Shown: positions 50,451-58,620 of the stretch, piece by piece
Layout of the letters: every line of letters begins with the position of its first letter
Position numbering within the stretch: position 1 is the first letter of the stretch
Source of the DNA: Bacteroidota bacterium
GTDB taxonomy: Bacteria; Bacteroidota; Bacteroidia; Bacteroidales; F082
Direction of reading: 5' to 3'
Assembly: GCA_009773165.1 (NCBI GenBank)
Contig: WOUZ01000003.1
Location: 62,001 to 126,000 of the forward strand
Length of the DNA: 64,000 nucleotides
Notes under the pieces: model-generated
Told to the model about the DNA's origin: nothing
The model's database searches: none
What the model saw: the letters and a program-made list of their open reading frames with translations, nothing else
Position numbers and translations under genes: made by a program

Positions 50451-53273
50451 ATGATACGTAATTTCATTCTCTCCACCCTAATCTTACTTGGCTTTTATAG
50501 TAATATCTCAGCTCAGCTAATTTCGGCCAACCCCGTTTTTCCTACAGATCAAAATGAGGTGGTCATTACTTTTGATGCCTCAGAAGGAAATGCCGGTTTA
50601 GCCGGTTTTACAGGTGACGTTTATGCACATACTGGTGTTATAACTTCCAATAGTACAAGCGGTTCCGACTGGAAGTATGTCGTTGCCGGCTGGACGACAA
50701 ATTTGCCAAAAGCAAAAATGACCCGCATTGCTCCTGATCTTTACACCTTAACCATCGGCCCAAGTATTCGTGAATATTATGGTGTGCCTCAGAATGAAAC
50801 TATTTTACAGATGGCCTTCGTTTTCCGAAGTGCTGGAGCAGTAGGAGGCTCAGTATTGGTTGGAAAAACGGATCAGAATGGAGATATTTATTACACCGTA
50901 TACGAAGAAGGCCTTAATGTGATTTTTATTCAGCCAACCGACCAGCAGGTATTAGCCGAATCAGGAGAAACGATTGAATTCAATGTTGCATCTATCGATG
51001 CCGATTCAACCGCATTATATGTGAACAATCAATATGTCGCCGGAACAAGTTCATCACTAATCAATTATGATTATGTGGCAACCCAAACAGGGCTGTTTGT
51101 AGTTAAAGCTACAGCCTTTGGGACAGAGAGTTCCTTGTCTGATTCAGTACTACTCTTTGTGAGACCAGCAGTTACGGTTGAAGCAGTTCCTGCAGGCGTA
51201 ATAGATGGAGTGAATTATATAAGTGAATCAAGTGCCATTATCTCGCTTTTCGCTCCCGATAAAAACTATGTATTTGTTATTGGTGATTTTAACGACTGGC
51301 AGCTCGATAACTCTAACTATATGAAACGTAGTCCTGATGGGCAACGTTATTGGGTTCAGTTAGATAACTTAACTCCCGGACAGGAATATGCCTATCAGTT
51401 TTTAATTGACGGATCGTTGCGTGTTGCTGATCCTTATACGCACAAAATTCTTGATCCATGGAATGACCATTGGATTCCTGACTTTAATTATCCCAACCTG
51501 AAACCATATCCAGCAGGCAAAACGAGTGGGATTGTTTCTGTTCTCCAAACCAATCAGGTGGAGTATGTATGGCAGAATGAAGCGTTTACACCCCCTCCTC
51601 CGGGCGAGTTAATCATTTATGAATTGCACATTCGCGACTTTGTTGCATCTGAAAGTATCAAAACCGTGAAGGATACCCTCGACTATCTTCAACGATTGGG
51701 TGTAAATGCTATCGAACTCATGCCGATAAACGAATTTGAAGGGAATGACAGCTGGGGCTACAATCCTGCATTTTATTTTGCTACCGACAAAGCCTATGGA
51801 ACAATCAATGACTACAAGGCGTTTATCGACGAATGCCACAGCAGGGGAATGGCGGTTATTATCGATATGGTTTTAAACCATTCTTTTGGTCTTTCTCCTT
51901 TGGTGCAGATGTATATGGGCACTAACGGACAGCCAGCTGCCAATAGTCCATGGTATAATCAAACATGTCCTCATGAACCTTATTGCTGGGGTTATGATTT
52001 CAACCATGAAAGTATTCATACTAAGGACTTTATCGACAGGGTAAATGCATTTTGGATCGAAGAGTTTAAAGTTGATGGATATCGCTTTGATTTTACAAAA
52101 GGTTTTACAAACCGTACCGGTATGAATGATACATATGATGCCACACGAATTGCTATTTTAAAACGTATGGCCGACCGAATCTGGGATATTAATGATAAAG
52201 CCTATATAATTCTTGAACATTTTGCACCAAATACGGAGGAAAAGGAATTGGCTAATTATGGAATGATGATCTGGGCCAACCTGACACATTCCTATAATCA
52301 GAGTACGATGGGATATCCTGCTGATTCGGATTTTTCATGGATTTCATATGTAAAACGCGGCTGGACTAATCCACATGCTGTTGGATATATGGAAAGCCAC
52401 GATGAAGAACGACAGATGTTTAAAAATATCAAATATGGAAACAACAGCAATTCAGCCCACAATCCCCGAAACCTGAATATTGGAGTTAAGAGAAATGCTG
52501 CGGCTGCATCCATGTTTCTTTTGGTGCCCGGTCCCAAGATGATTTGGCAATTTGGAGAACTTGGTTATGATTTTGGTATAAATCATTGTCCTGATGGTAC
52601 TTATAGCAATGATTGCCGCACAAGTCAGAAACCGGTGCGATGGGATTATCAGCAGGATTGGAATCGTAAATTACTCTTTAACTATTACAGTAGCTTGATA
52701 GCTTTAAGGAAATCGCATGAAGTTTTTACTACCGCAGATTTCTCTATCAATGCAACTGCAATAACCAAAATGCTCTACCTGAATAATGAAGATATGTCAG
52801 TTACAGTTTTGGCGAATTTCGATGTGGTGGCAAAAAATATTATTCCCGGATTTAAAAAAACGGGAACATGGTATAACTACTTTGGTGGCGACTCGTTGGA
52901 GGTTACAGATGTTAATGCTCAAATTTACCTGAATCCAGGAGAGTTTAGGGTTTACACCGGCAAAAAGCTGAATACTCCTGATTTTGTTGGACTTGACGAA
53001 GCCGGACAAGGTCCTGAAGCAGGTATGATGGTTTATCCAAATCCTGCACAGCATGAAGCGGTGATTCAACTCGACATAACAACAGCCGGCCTTTATAGTG
53101 TTGAAATTGTGAATGCCTATGGACAGATTGTTGAAAAAGTTTTTGAAGGGAAGCTACACCAGGGTTCGGCACATATCAATCTGAATGATCTAAGCCGTTT
53201 TGAAGCAGGTTTGTATTTCATCCGTCTTGATACAGGAACAAGATACGTAACACAGAAGTTGATTATCAACTAA
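50451..53273 (+). CDS. Secreted GH13 alpha-amylase with T9SS sorting domain
   Basis: A 940-residue exported glycosidase. The order is: signal peptide (to about residue 21, ...NISA); an N-terminal beta-sandwich; an Ig-like segment (about 170-240); a CBM48-like module (YVFVIGDFNDWQ near 276); and the GH13 (beta/alpha)8 barrel from about 385. Conserved regions are DMVLNHSFG (about 472), GYRFDFTKGF with the nucleophile Asp (about 546), IILEHF with the acid/base Glu (about 587) and MESHDEER with the stabilising Asp (about 651). The C-terminal T9SS sorting domain contains MMVYPNPAQHEAVIQLD. It should cut alpha-1,4-glucan outside the cell. Together with the SusCDE-like locus it would feed oligosaccharide import; a shared LacI-type operator supports this (inference). 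Confidence 0.94.
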   Translation: MIRNFILSTLILLGFYSNISAQLISANPVFPTDQNEVVITFDASEGNAGLAGFTGDVYAHTGVITSNSTSGSDWKYVVAGWTTNLPKAKMTRIAPDLYTLTIGPSIREYYGVPQNETILQMAFVFRSAGAVGGSVLVGKTDQNGDIYYTVYEEGLNVIFIQPTDQQVLAESGETIEFNVASIDADSTALYVNNQYVAGTSSSLINYDYVATQTGLFVVKATAFGTESSLSDSVLLFVRPAVTVEAVPAGVIDGVNYISESSAIISLFAPDKNYVFVIGDFNDWQLDNSNYMKRSPDGQRYWVQLDNLTPGQEYAYQFLIDGSLRVADPYTHKILDPWNDHWIPDFNYPNLKPYPAGKTSGIVSVLQTNQVEYVWQNEAFTPPPPGELIIYELHIRDFVASESIKTVKDTLDYLQRLGVNAIELMPINEFEGNDSWGYNPAFYFATDKAYGTINDYKAFIDECHSRGMAVIIDMVLNHSFGLSPLVQMYMGTNGQPAANSPWYNQTCPHEPYCWGYDFNHESIHTKDFIDRVNAFWIEEFKVDGYRFDFTKGFTNRTGMNDTYDATRIAILKRMADRIWDINDKAYIILEHFAPNTEEKELANYGMMIWANLTHSYNQSTMGYPADSDFSWISYVKRGWTNPHAVGYMESHDEERQMFKNIKYGNNSNSAHNPRNLNIGVKRNAAAASMFLLVPGPKMIWQFGELGYDFGINHCPDGTYSNDCRTSQKPVRWDYQQDWNRKLLFNYYSSLIALRKSHEVFTTADFSINATAITKMLYLNNEDMSVTVLANFDVVAKNIIPGFKKTGTWYNYFGGDSLEVTDVNAQIYLNPGEFRVYTGKKLNTPDFVGLDEAGQGPEAGMMVYPNPAQHEAVIQLDITTAGLYSVEIVNAYGQIVEKVFEGKLHQGSAHINLNDLSRFEAGLYFIRLDTGTRYVTQKLIIN

Positions 53274-53281
53274 CGATATTC

Positions 53282-53316
53282 AAAAAAGAGGCTGATAAAA
53301 TCGGCCTCTTTTTTTT
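53282..53316 (+). terminator. Bidirectional rho-independent terminator between amylase and lipoprotein genes
   Basis: AAAAAAGAGGCTGA (53282-53295) pairs with TCGGCCTCTTTTTT (53301-53314), including one G-U pair, with T-runs on both strands. It serves amylase on plus; the minus lipoprotein gene stops at its very edge. Confidence 0.85.
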
Positions 53317-53704
53317 AATTTATTTGTTGCTGACATTGGTCAATACCCACATAGGTTGAGTCAGCAGCTTCTGCCGAAAAGCTTACTTTTACTGCGCCTT
53401 CAACAACAGTAACCACTGCTTTTACCCTGGGGAGCGCATTTCCAAAAAAGTTGAGTGTAACTTCTGATGGGATTACCGGATCTTGCAACGTGACTTCGCC
53501 TTCCACGCCCTGATATGTCCATGAGCTTACCTTATATTTACCCTCACCTTCGATTTTGTAGGTGACAACAATGGTGTCGCTGTCAATATCATGCTGAATG
53601 GTTTGTAAACTGCAGCTCATATCTTCCACCACAACTTCATCTTCACAGGAAGGGAGTGTAAATGAAAGCAGAAACATTAAAACTATGTAAACGGGATACT
53701 TCAT
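53315..53704 (-). CDS. Small lipoprotein, unknown function
   Basis: A 129-residue protein with a lipoprotein signal: MKYPVYIVLMFLLSFTLPSC, the acylated residue being Cys20, followed by the acidic EDEVVVED expected for surface-exported Bacteroidota lipoproteins. The mature part is beta-rich with cysteines at about 31 and 124 that could pair. I recognise no family. It ends the OsmC-thioesterase-lipoprotein run, 2 bases after the thioesterase gene. Confidence 0.7.
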   Translation of the reverse strand: MKYPVYIVLMFLLSFTLPSCEDEVVVEDMSCSLQTIQHDIDSDTIVVTYKIEGEGKYKVSSWTYQGVEGEVTLQDPVIPSEVTLNFFGNALPRVKAVVTVVEGAVKVSFSAEAADSTYVGIDQCQQQIN

Positions 53705-53706
53705 TG

Positions 53707-54087
53707 TTAAAACTGTGACATAAACTTTTGACTATCAACAACAACTCTGGTATGAGTGCCATGGCCCACCAGTAGCTCATCGTCCCAAACAGAAACATCA
53801 AAAACTATTTTTCGGCCTTGAACCTCAATAACGCGACTTTCGCAACGCAGATGATGTCCAACAGCGGAAGCCCTGAGGTGTTTTATGTTAACTTCTGTGC
53901 CAACACTTGTCATGCCTTCAGGTAAGTACATGGCAATACTCTTTAGTGCGGTTGTTTCCATAAGGGCAATCATTGCAGGAGTGGCATAAACATCAACGTT
54001 TCCCGATCCATAGCGCCGTGCGGTTGAATGTTCGCTCACTGTTTCCTGTTGCTCCCCTTTCAACCCCTTAGTGATGATAGAATCCAT
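53707..54087 (-). CDS. Hot-dog thioesterase (FlK-like family)
   Basis: A 126-residue hot-dog-fold protein. Family motifs are VDVYATPAMIALMETTALKSI (about residues 31-51), TSVGTEVNIKHLRASAVGHHL and FDVSVWDDELLVGHGTHTRVVV. This matches the fluoroacetyl-CoA thioesterase FlK-like clade, in which Thr/Glu/His residues (here Glu44-Thr45 and His76-type positions) hydrolyse short acyl-CoAs. The physiological substrate is unknown. It starts 2 bases after the osmC-like gene and is followed 2 bases later by the lipoprotein gene. Confidence 0.85.
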   Translation of the reverse strand: MDSIITKGLKGEQQETVSEHSTARRYGSGNVDVYATPAMIALMETTALKSIAMYLPEGMTSVGTEVNIKHLRASAVGHHLRCESRVIEVQGRKIVFDVSVWDDELLVGHGTHTRVVVDSQKFMSQF

Positions 54088-54089
54088 TG

Positions 54090-54500
54090 CTAATCTATAA
54101 AATGTAAATGAACATCTTGTTTCAGATCAGGATGAAGGCTCATGGCCACAGGGCACGTCTTGGAAATTATTTCAAGAATTTTTTTGTGTTTTGCACTATA
54201 GCTTATCTTAGGAAAAATAATGTTTATGCCAATTCCTGCTATTCTGCGGGGATTCGATTCCATAGTTTTTGATACTGAAGCTTTTACTCCGTCAATGCTG
54301 AATCCATGTTCGCGGGCTGCAATACCCATGATTGTCAGCATGCAGCTTGCTAATGATGCTGAAACCAAATCCGTTGGTGAAAAAACTTCGCCTTTGCCAT
54401 TGTTATCAACAGGAGCGTCGGTAAGTACAACGGTGCCTGATGCCAGGTGAGTCATTTCGGTTCGTAAATCCTTTGTGTAGTGAACATTAAAGTGTGCCAT
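54090..54500 (-). CDS. OsmC/Ohr-family peroxide-reducing protein
   Basis: A 136-residue OsmC-fold protein: the first conserved cysteine is in LASCMLTIMGIAA (about residue 53) and the second in KTCPVAMSLHPDL (about 117), the pair used for thiol-based hydroperoxide reduction. FSPTDLVSASLAS is the typical core. The frame runs upstream to 54569, but the ATG at 54500 sits 15 bases after a -7 box. It heads the three-gene operon with the thioesterase and lipoprotein. Confidence 0.9.
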   Translation of the reverse strand: MAHFNVHYTKDLRTEMTHLASGTVVLTDAPVDNNGKGEVFSPTDLVSASLASCMLTIMGIAAREHGFSIDGVKASVSKTMESNPRRIAGIGINIIFPKISYSAKHKKILEIISKTCPVAMSLHPDLKQDVHLHFID

Positions 54501-54515
54501 GGAAAATAATTTGTG

Positions 54516-54523
54516 CAAAATTA
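54516..54523 (-). promoter_or_regulatory. -7 promoter element of the osmC-like operon
   Basis: Minus strand TAATTTTG followed by C, an exact TAnnTTTG, ends 15 bases before the ATG at 54500. Confidence 0.55.
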
Positions 54524-54549
54524 GTGATGTTATGGATGTAAAAGTAAAG

Positions 54550-54579
54550 AAAAAAGCCCTCCGATTCACATCGGAAGGC
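54550..54579 (-). terminator. Rho-independent terminator of the small Lys/Cys-rich gene
   Basis: A 10-position stem (54556-54565 with 54570-54579, one mismatch, 4-base loop) is followed on the minus strand by six T residues (54555-54550). It ends the 54615-54845 transcript ahead of the osmC-like operon. Confidence 0.75.
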
Positions 54580-54614
54580 CCAAACCAAATTAAAACAAAA
54601 CGTTAGGATGAGTA

Positions 54615-54845
54615 TTATTTCTTCTCTTCTGTTTTTTTATCGTCGCATTTTTCAGCTTTCTTTTCGTTGCAGCAACTTTTCTTTGTTGTGCATTCTGACT
54701 TCTTTTTCTTGTCGTCTTCTTTCTTTTTGTCATCGTCCATGCGAACCATTTCAACGCCGGTTGTAGAAGCGATTACTGATTGAAGGCTGCTTGTTCCTAA
54801 AGCAACGAATGTGAAGAGAGCGATTGTTAAGGCTAATTTTTTCAT
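54615..54845 (-). CDS. Small exported Lys/Asp/Cys-rich protein, unknown function
   Basis: A 76-residue protein. A signal peptide (MKKLALTIALFTFVALGTSS, cleaved near residue 26) is followed by a strongly charged mature part built of DDDKKKEDDKKKK and a four-cysteine segment SECTTKKSCCNEKKAEKCDD. Low complexity makes homology searches unhelpful. The cysteines could bind metal or form disulfides in the periplasm; that is a guess. It has its own -7 element (54875-54882) and terminator, so it is a real transcription unit. It lies divergent from a histidine kinase gene. Confidence 0.7.
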   Translation of the reverse strand: MKKLALTIALFTFVALGTSSLQSVIASTTGVEMVRMDDDKKKEDDKKKKSECTTKKSCCNEKKAEKCDDKKTEEKK

Positions 54846-54874
54846 AGTGATTATTTCTTTAATTTTTTGTTCAC

Positions 54875-54882
54875 CAAAAGTA
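54875..54882 (-). promoter_or_regulatory. -7 promoter element of the small Lys/Cys-rich gene
   Basis: Minus strand TACTTTTG is an exact TAnnTTTG, 29 bases before the ATG at 54845. Confidence 0.55.
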
Positions 54883-54967
54883 TATCAACCACACAGCCCT
54901 TGTTGTTAATGTGAGGTTAAATCCTGTTAATGATACGTTAAATGTTTAAAAAGATGGATTGTGTTCG

Positions 54968-54975
54968 TACTTTTG
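54968..54975 (+). promoter_or_regulatory. -7 promoter element of the two-component operon
   Basis: TACTTTTG followed by C, an exact TAnnTTTG, 18 bases before the ATG at 54994, inside the longer in-frame reading that begins at 54961. Confidence 0.6.
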
Positions 54976-54993
54976 CTTGGTAAAAATCTGATT

Positions 54994-56310
54994 ATGACTG
55001 TAAAAAAGATCAATATCCTTATAGCGGTCGCTTTAATTTCTTTGCTTGGCGTTGTTGCGATGCAGGTTTATTGGGTGCAAAATGCCATACTATTAAAGGA
55101 AGAGCAGTTTAACAGGAGCGTTGGTATCGCTATGAAGACGGTGCTAAACCGTATTTTGGAATTGAATACAGATAATACCTTGCGGCAAATTGCAATGAAT
55201 CAGCCCTGCCTGGATGAGAAAACAGATGTTACAGATGTTATCCCGCAAAAGTTGCTCGATTCGTTGATACGAATGGAATTTAAGTGTTTGAAAGTTACCA
55301 AGGGCTTTGAATACGCCATATATAATAAGGTGAATAATCGTTTTGCACTTGGTAATTATGCTGTATACAAAGATGAAATTATTTCTTCGGAGTATCAGCA
55401 AAGTGTTGAAGCGCTCTTCAAACCGGGGTCATACTATTTTTCAATTTATTTTCCTCAGAAAAAGTCGGGCGTACTCATGCAACTAATTGGTTGGATGCTT
55501 CTTTCGGCTCTTTTTCTTTTGGCTGTTGTAATGAGTTTCTGGCTCACTATCCGCACTGTTTACTTACAGAAGAAATGGTCTGAGATGAAAACTGATTTCA
55601 TAAATAATATGACACATGAGTTTAAAACACCTATTTCAACGATAGCTGTGGCCTCAGAAATGTTATTAAATGAAGAGATTCAGCAGGATAGTCAACGCAC
55701 GAGAAAATATGCTGCAGTTATTTTAAGTGAAAATAACCGGTTAAAAAATCAGGTTGAACAGGTTCTTCAGAGTGCTATCCTTGAAAAGGGAAGTTTAAAA
55801 ATACGCTTTAAAGAAACGGATATGCATCGTCTAATTCACCAGACGATAGATAACTTTCAGTTTCGGATGCACGATACCAGAGGCCTGATACTCTCTGAAT
55901 TGAAAGCATCAGAATTTGTAATTCCTGCCGACCGGCATCACATAGCCAACGTGCTCGCAAATTTGATCGACAATGCAATCAAGTATTCTTCCGGACCACC
56001 GAGGATAAAAATCAGTACTACAACCTTGAAGAATTCGATTGTTATCGACATCGATGATGCAGGAATCGGCATAAGCAAAGAAGATCAGAAACATATTTTT
56101 AAAAATCTTTACCGGGTGCATACAGGTGATTTACATGATGTAAAAGGATTTGGAATAGGACTATTCTATGTTCAGAAAATCATTGAAATGCATGGCGGAC
56201 AAGTTGAATTGGACAGTGAACCAGGCAAAGGTTCAACATTTAGATTAATTTTGCCATTAAAAAGCAAACAGGAGGTTGAGAATGAACACGAAAACGACGG
56301 AATCCATTAA
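54994..56310 (+). CDS. Sensor histidine kinase
   Basis: A 438-residue membrane kinase. Membrane helix 1 (about 6-24), a periplasmic sensor of about 130 residues with two cysteines, helix 2 (about 160-185), then the phospho-acceptor helix with His208 in NNMTHEFKTPISTI, N-box NLIDNAIKYS, G1 DDAGIGIS and G2 GFGIGLFYV. It should phosphorylate the OmpR-type regulator encoded by the overlapping next gene. Signal unknown. The frame is open to a GTG at 54961, but a -7 element lies within that stretch, so ATG 54994 is chosen. Confidence 0.93.
   Translation: MTVKKINILIAVALISLLGVVAMQVYWVQNAILLKEEQFNRSVGIAMKTVLNRILELNTDNTLRQIAMNQPCLDEKTDVTDVIPQKLLDSLIRMEFKCLKVTKGFEYAIYNKVNNRFALGNYAVYKDEIISSEYQQSVEALFKPGSYYFSIYFPQKKSGVLMQLIGWMLLSALFLLAVVMSFWLTIRTVYLQKKWSEMKTDFINNMTHEFKTPISTIAVASEMLLNEEIQQDSQRTRKYAAVILSENNRLKNQVEQVLQSAILEKGSLKIRFKETDMHRLIHQTIDNFQFRMHDTRGLILSELKASEFVIPADRHHIANVLANLIDNAIKYSSGPPRIKISTTTLKNSIVIDIDDAGIGISKEDQKHIFKNLYRVHTGDLHDVKGFGIGLFYVQKIIEMHGGQVELDSEPGKGSTFRLILPLKSKQEVENEHENDGIH
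56271..56276 (+). promoter_or_regulatory. Strong Shine-Dalgarno site for the response regulator gene
   Basis: AGGAGG at 56271-56276, 5 bases before the ATG at 56282, lies inside the kinase coding sequence. Such sites are rare in Bacteroidota and fix the start here. Confidence 0.7.
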
Positions 56311-56998
56311 ACTTTTATTGGTTGAAGATGACGCAAACTTATGCATGGTTCTTCAGGATTACCTTGAGCTGATGCATTATGACGTTATTGTAGCGAACGA
56401 TGGGGAAGAAGGGCTTCTGAAATTTAAGCAAAACGATGTGAAATTGTGTTTGCTGGATGTTATGCTTCCACGTATGGATGGTTTCACACTTGCGACAGCA
56501 ATCAGGGAATTAAACGCTCAGCTTCCTATTATCTTCTTAACAGCCAAGTCATTAAAAGAAGATAGACTCAAAGGATTTGCTCATGGGTGCGATGATTATA
56601 TTACAAAGCCATTCAGTACCGAAGAACTTAACATGCGCATTAAAGCCATCTTGCGTCGGTGCATCCGCGATTTTTCAAGACCGGAATTGAGTGAGCAAAA
56701 AGTGTTTTCATTTGGTAATTTCACGCTTGATACCCATAATCTCACCCTTGTTTCGCCTTTGAATCTGCACAACCTGACAAAAAAAGAAGCCTCCCTTCTT
56801 AGAATGCTTTACTTGAATAAAAACAAGGTGTTGGCACGTGACCTCGTACAGAAAAGCGTTTGGGGCGAAACAGATTATTTCGTGAGCCGTAGCATGGATG
56901 TTTTTATTGCACGTTTGCGCAAGTACTTGAAAGATGACCCATCTATTAATATCACCAATGTCCATGGGGTGGGTTTTATGCTGGAAGTTCCTGAATAA
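56282..56998 (+). CDS. OmpR-family response regulator
   Basis: A 238-residue regulator. The receiver domain has acidic residues in LLLVEDDANL (11-20), the phospho-acceptor Asp59 in CLLDVMLP, and IFLTAKS (about 83-89) with the conserved Thr and Lys. A winged-helix DNA-binding domain (about 140-238) has LTKKEASLLRMLYLNKNKV and DVFIARLRKYLKDDP, ending NVHGVGFML. It starts 29 bases before the end of the kinase gene, at an AGGAGG site, giving translational coupling. Target genes are unknown. Confidence 0.95.
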   Translation: MNTKTTESIKLLLVEDDANLCMVLQDYLELMHYDVIVANDGEEGLLKFKQNDVKLCLLDVMLPRMDGFTLATAIRELNAQLPIIFLTAKSLKEDRLKGFAHGCDDYITKPFSTEELNMRIKAILRRCIRDFSRPELSEQKVFSFGNFTLDTHNLTLVSPLNLHNLTKKEASLLRMLYLNKNKVLARDLVQKSVWGETDYFVSRSMDVFIARLRKYLKDDPSINITNVHGVGFMLEVPE

Positions 56999-57128
56999 CA
57001 AGTGAATCACCCGATTAAAGTTTGAGTAATATCTTAAAATTCCACTTGAATAATTTTACCTGTTTTTTAAACTGATGTTGGATAGCTAATTATTAAAATC
57101 ATCTGTTAACCTAACTAATTAAACTCAC

Positions 57129-57542
57129 ATGACAAAAGAGACGAAGCAAATGAGTGCTATCATTTTACTAACGGTACCAACAATAATCTATGGTGGTAAT
57201 TTTCTGCTCGGTTTATTAAGTGGCGATTATCAGGAGCTTGCACTTACTCCTTTTCAATTGGCGATGTTTCGTGCGGGTCATGCACATGCAGGAGTACTTG
57301 TGATGTTGGCGTTGGTAGTCCAGCTTTTTATTGAGCATAGCTCGCTGAAAGGCAAAATGGCATGGAGTGTCAGGGCAGGTTTTCCTTTAGCTGCTATTTT
57401 GGTGAGTGGAGGTTTCTTCGCAGCTGCAGCAGGTGAGGGTAGAACCGAACCAAATGCTTTTATAGCCATCTTGTATGCCGGGATGCTTGTGCTCACTGTT
57501 TCGCTTGTGCTGTTGGGAATAGGATTGCTTCGCGATAAATAA
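57129..57542 (+). CDS. Four-helix membrane protein with HAH motif, unknown function
   Basis: A 137-residue protein with four hydrophobic helices (about 7-31, 47-67, 80-102, 110-133) and the motif FRAGHAHAGVLVML at about residues 47-60, where two histidines one residue apart lie at the start of helix 2. This HxH in a membrane helix could hold a metal or haem, but no known family is evident to me. The gene stands alone between the two-component operon and the terminator of the oppositely oriented ROK gene. Confidence 0.65.
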   Translation: MTKETKQMSAIILLTVPTIIYGGNFLLGLLSGDYQELALTPFQLAMFRAGHAHAGVLVMLALVVQLFIEHSSLKGKMAWSVRAGFPLAAILVSGGFFAAAAGEGRTEPNAFIAILYAGMLVLTVSLVLLGIGLLRDK

Positions 57543-57569
57543 AAAAAGAGGTACCGAAACGATACCTCT
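57541..57569 (-). terminator. Rho-independent terminator of the sugar transporter/ROK operon
   Basis: A 10-position stem (57547-57556 with 57560-57569, one mismatch, 3-base loop) is followed on the minus strand by seven T residues (57547-57541), 43 bases past the ROK gene stop. Confidence 0.78.
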
Positions 57570-57611
57570 CACAATCAATCAGGAAACAAGATCCCCCCTT
57601 TCCAAGATCAA

Positions 57612-58598
57612 TTAATTCAACTGTTTTTCTAACTCTTTGTAAACAAGGGCACTTGCTCCTACAATAGCAGCATCACCAGCCTTGAGTTGAGATGGTAGAA
57701 CTTTTACTTTATTCTTAAAGATAGGCAATAGATGCTGTTCCATGCTGTCAATGGTGGGCCTGAAAATGTAGTTTCCTGCAGCAGTAGGACCGCCAAAGAG
57801 GAAAATAGCTTCCGGACTCAGATGATGAATTGTATTGGCAAGACCCAGGCCAAGCCAATTACCAGTCAATTCAAATACTTCCTGAGCAACACGATCGCCC
57901 CCTTCAGCAGCATCAAAAATCATTTTTGAATCAAGGTCGTTAAAGGATTTTGAGGCAAGCGGACTGTTAACGGCATTGTATTTTGTGATGAGTTCAAAAG
58001 CAGTGCGTTTCATGCCGGGAGCTGAACAATAAGCTTCTAAGTGTCCATATCCGCCGCATCCGCATAAGCGCCCACCTGAAACAATCGTTGTATGTCCGCA
58101 TTCACCGGCAAAGCCATCTGACCCATAGACCAGGTCGCCATTCACAACGATTCCACTTCCAACGCCGGTTCCAAGGGTGTAAACAACAAAATTTTTCATC
58201 CCCTTTGCGCCTCCATAAATCATTTCGCCAATAGCTGCTGCATTAGCATCATTGGTGATTGCAATTGCTTTAAGTTCAGGAAAGTTGGTTTCGAGCAACT
58301 TAACCAATGGAATCACCCCTTTAAATGAGAGGTTGGGAGCATGTTCAATATTCCCGGTATAATAATTTGCATTGGGGGCCCCAATGCCAATACCTAAAAT
58401 TTCAATCTCTGGATTAAGTTTTTTAACCGAATTGAGCAACTCTCTGATTGCGCCAGTCATTTCATCCACAAAAAGTGAGACGTTTCCATGCGAAGGTGTT
58501 GCAATACTGTCTTTTACAAGTACATTACCTTCACGATCAACAACTCCAATTACGGTATTGGTTCCTCCAATATCAATTCCAATCGCTACTTTTTTCAT
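57612..58598 (-). CDS. ROK-family sugar kinase (probable glucokinase)
   Basis: A 328-residue ROK kinase. The ATP-phosphate loop is IDIGGTNTVIGVVD (residues 8-21), the catalytic region is ITNDANAAAIGE (about 114-125), and the zinc-binding CGCGGYGHLEAYCS motif (about 173-186) includes the histidine and three cysteines. This mix is typical of bacterial glucokinases, although N-acetylhexosamine or fructose kinases look alike. It follows the FucP/GluP-type transporter by 22 bases, so an imported hexose is phosphorylated at once. Glucose from the SusC/amylase system is a likely source (inference). Confidence 0.9.
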   Translation of the reverse strand: MKKVAIGIDIGGTNTVIGVVDREGNVLVKDSIATPSHGNVSLFVDEMTGAIRELLNSVKKLNPEIEILGIGIGAPNANYYTGNIEHAPNLSFKGVIPLVKLLETNFPELKAIAITNDANAAAIGEMIYGGAKGMKNFVVYTLGTGVGSGIVVNGDLVYGSDGFAGECGHTTIVSGGRLCGCGGYGHLEAYCSAPGMKRTAFELITKYNAVNSPLASKSFNDLDSKMIFDAAEGGDRVAQEVFELTGNWLGLGLANTIHHLSPEAIFLFGGPTAAGNYIFRPTIDSMEQHLLPIFKNKVKVLPSQLKAGDAAIVGASALVYKELEKQLN

Positions 58599-58620
58599 TA
58601 TAATATTAATTATTTAATTG

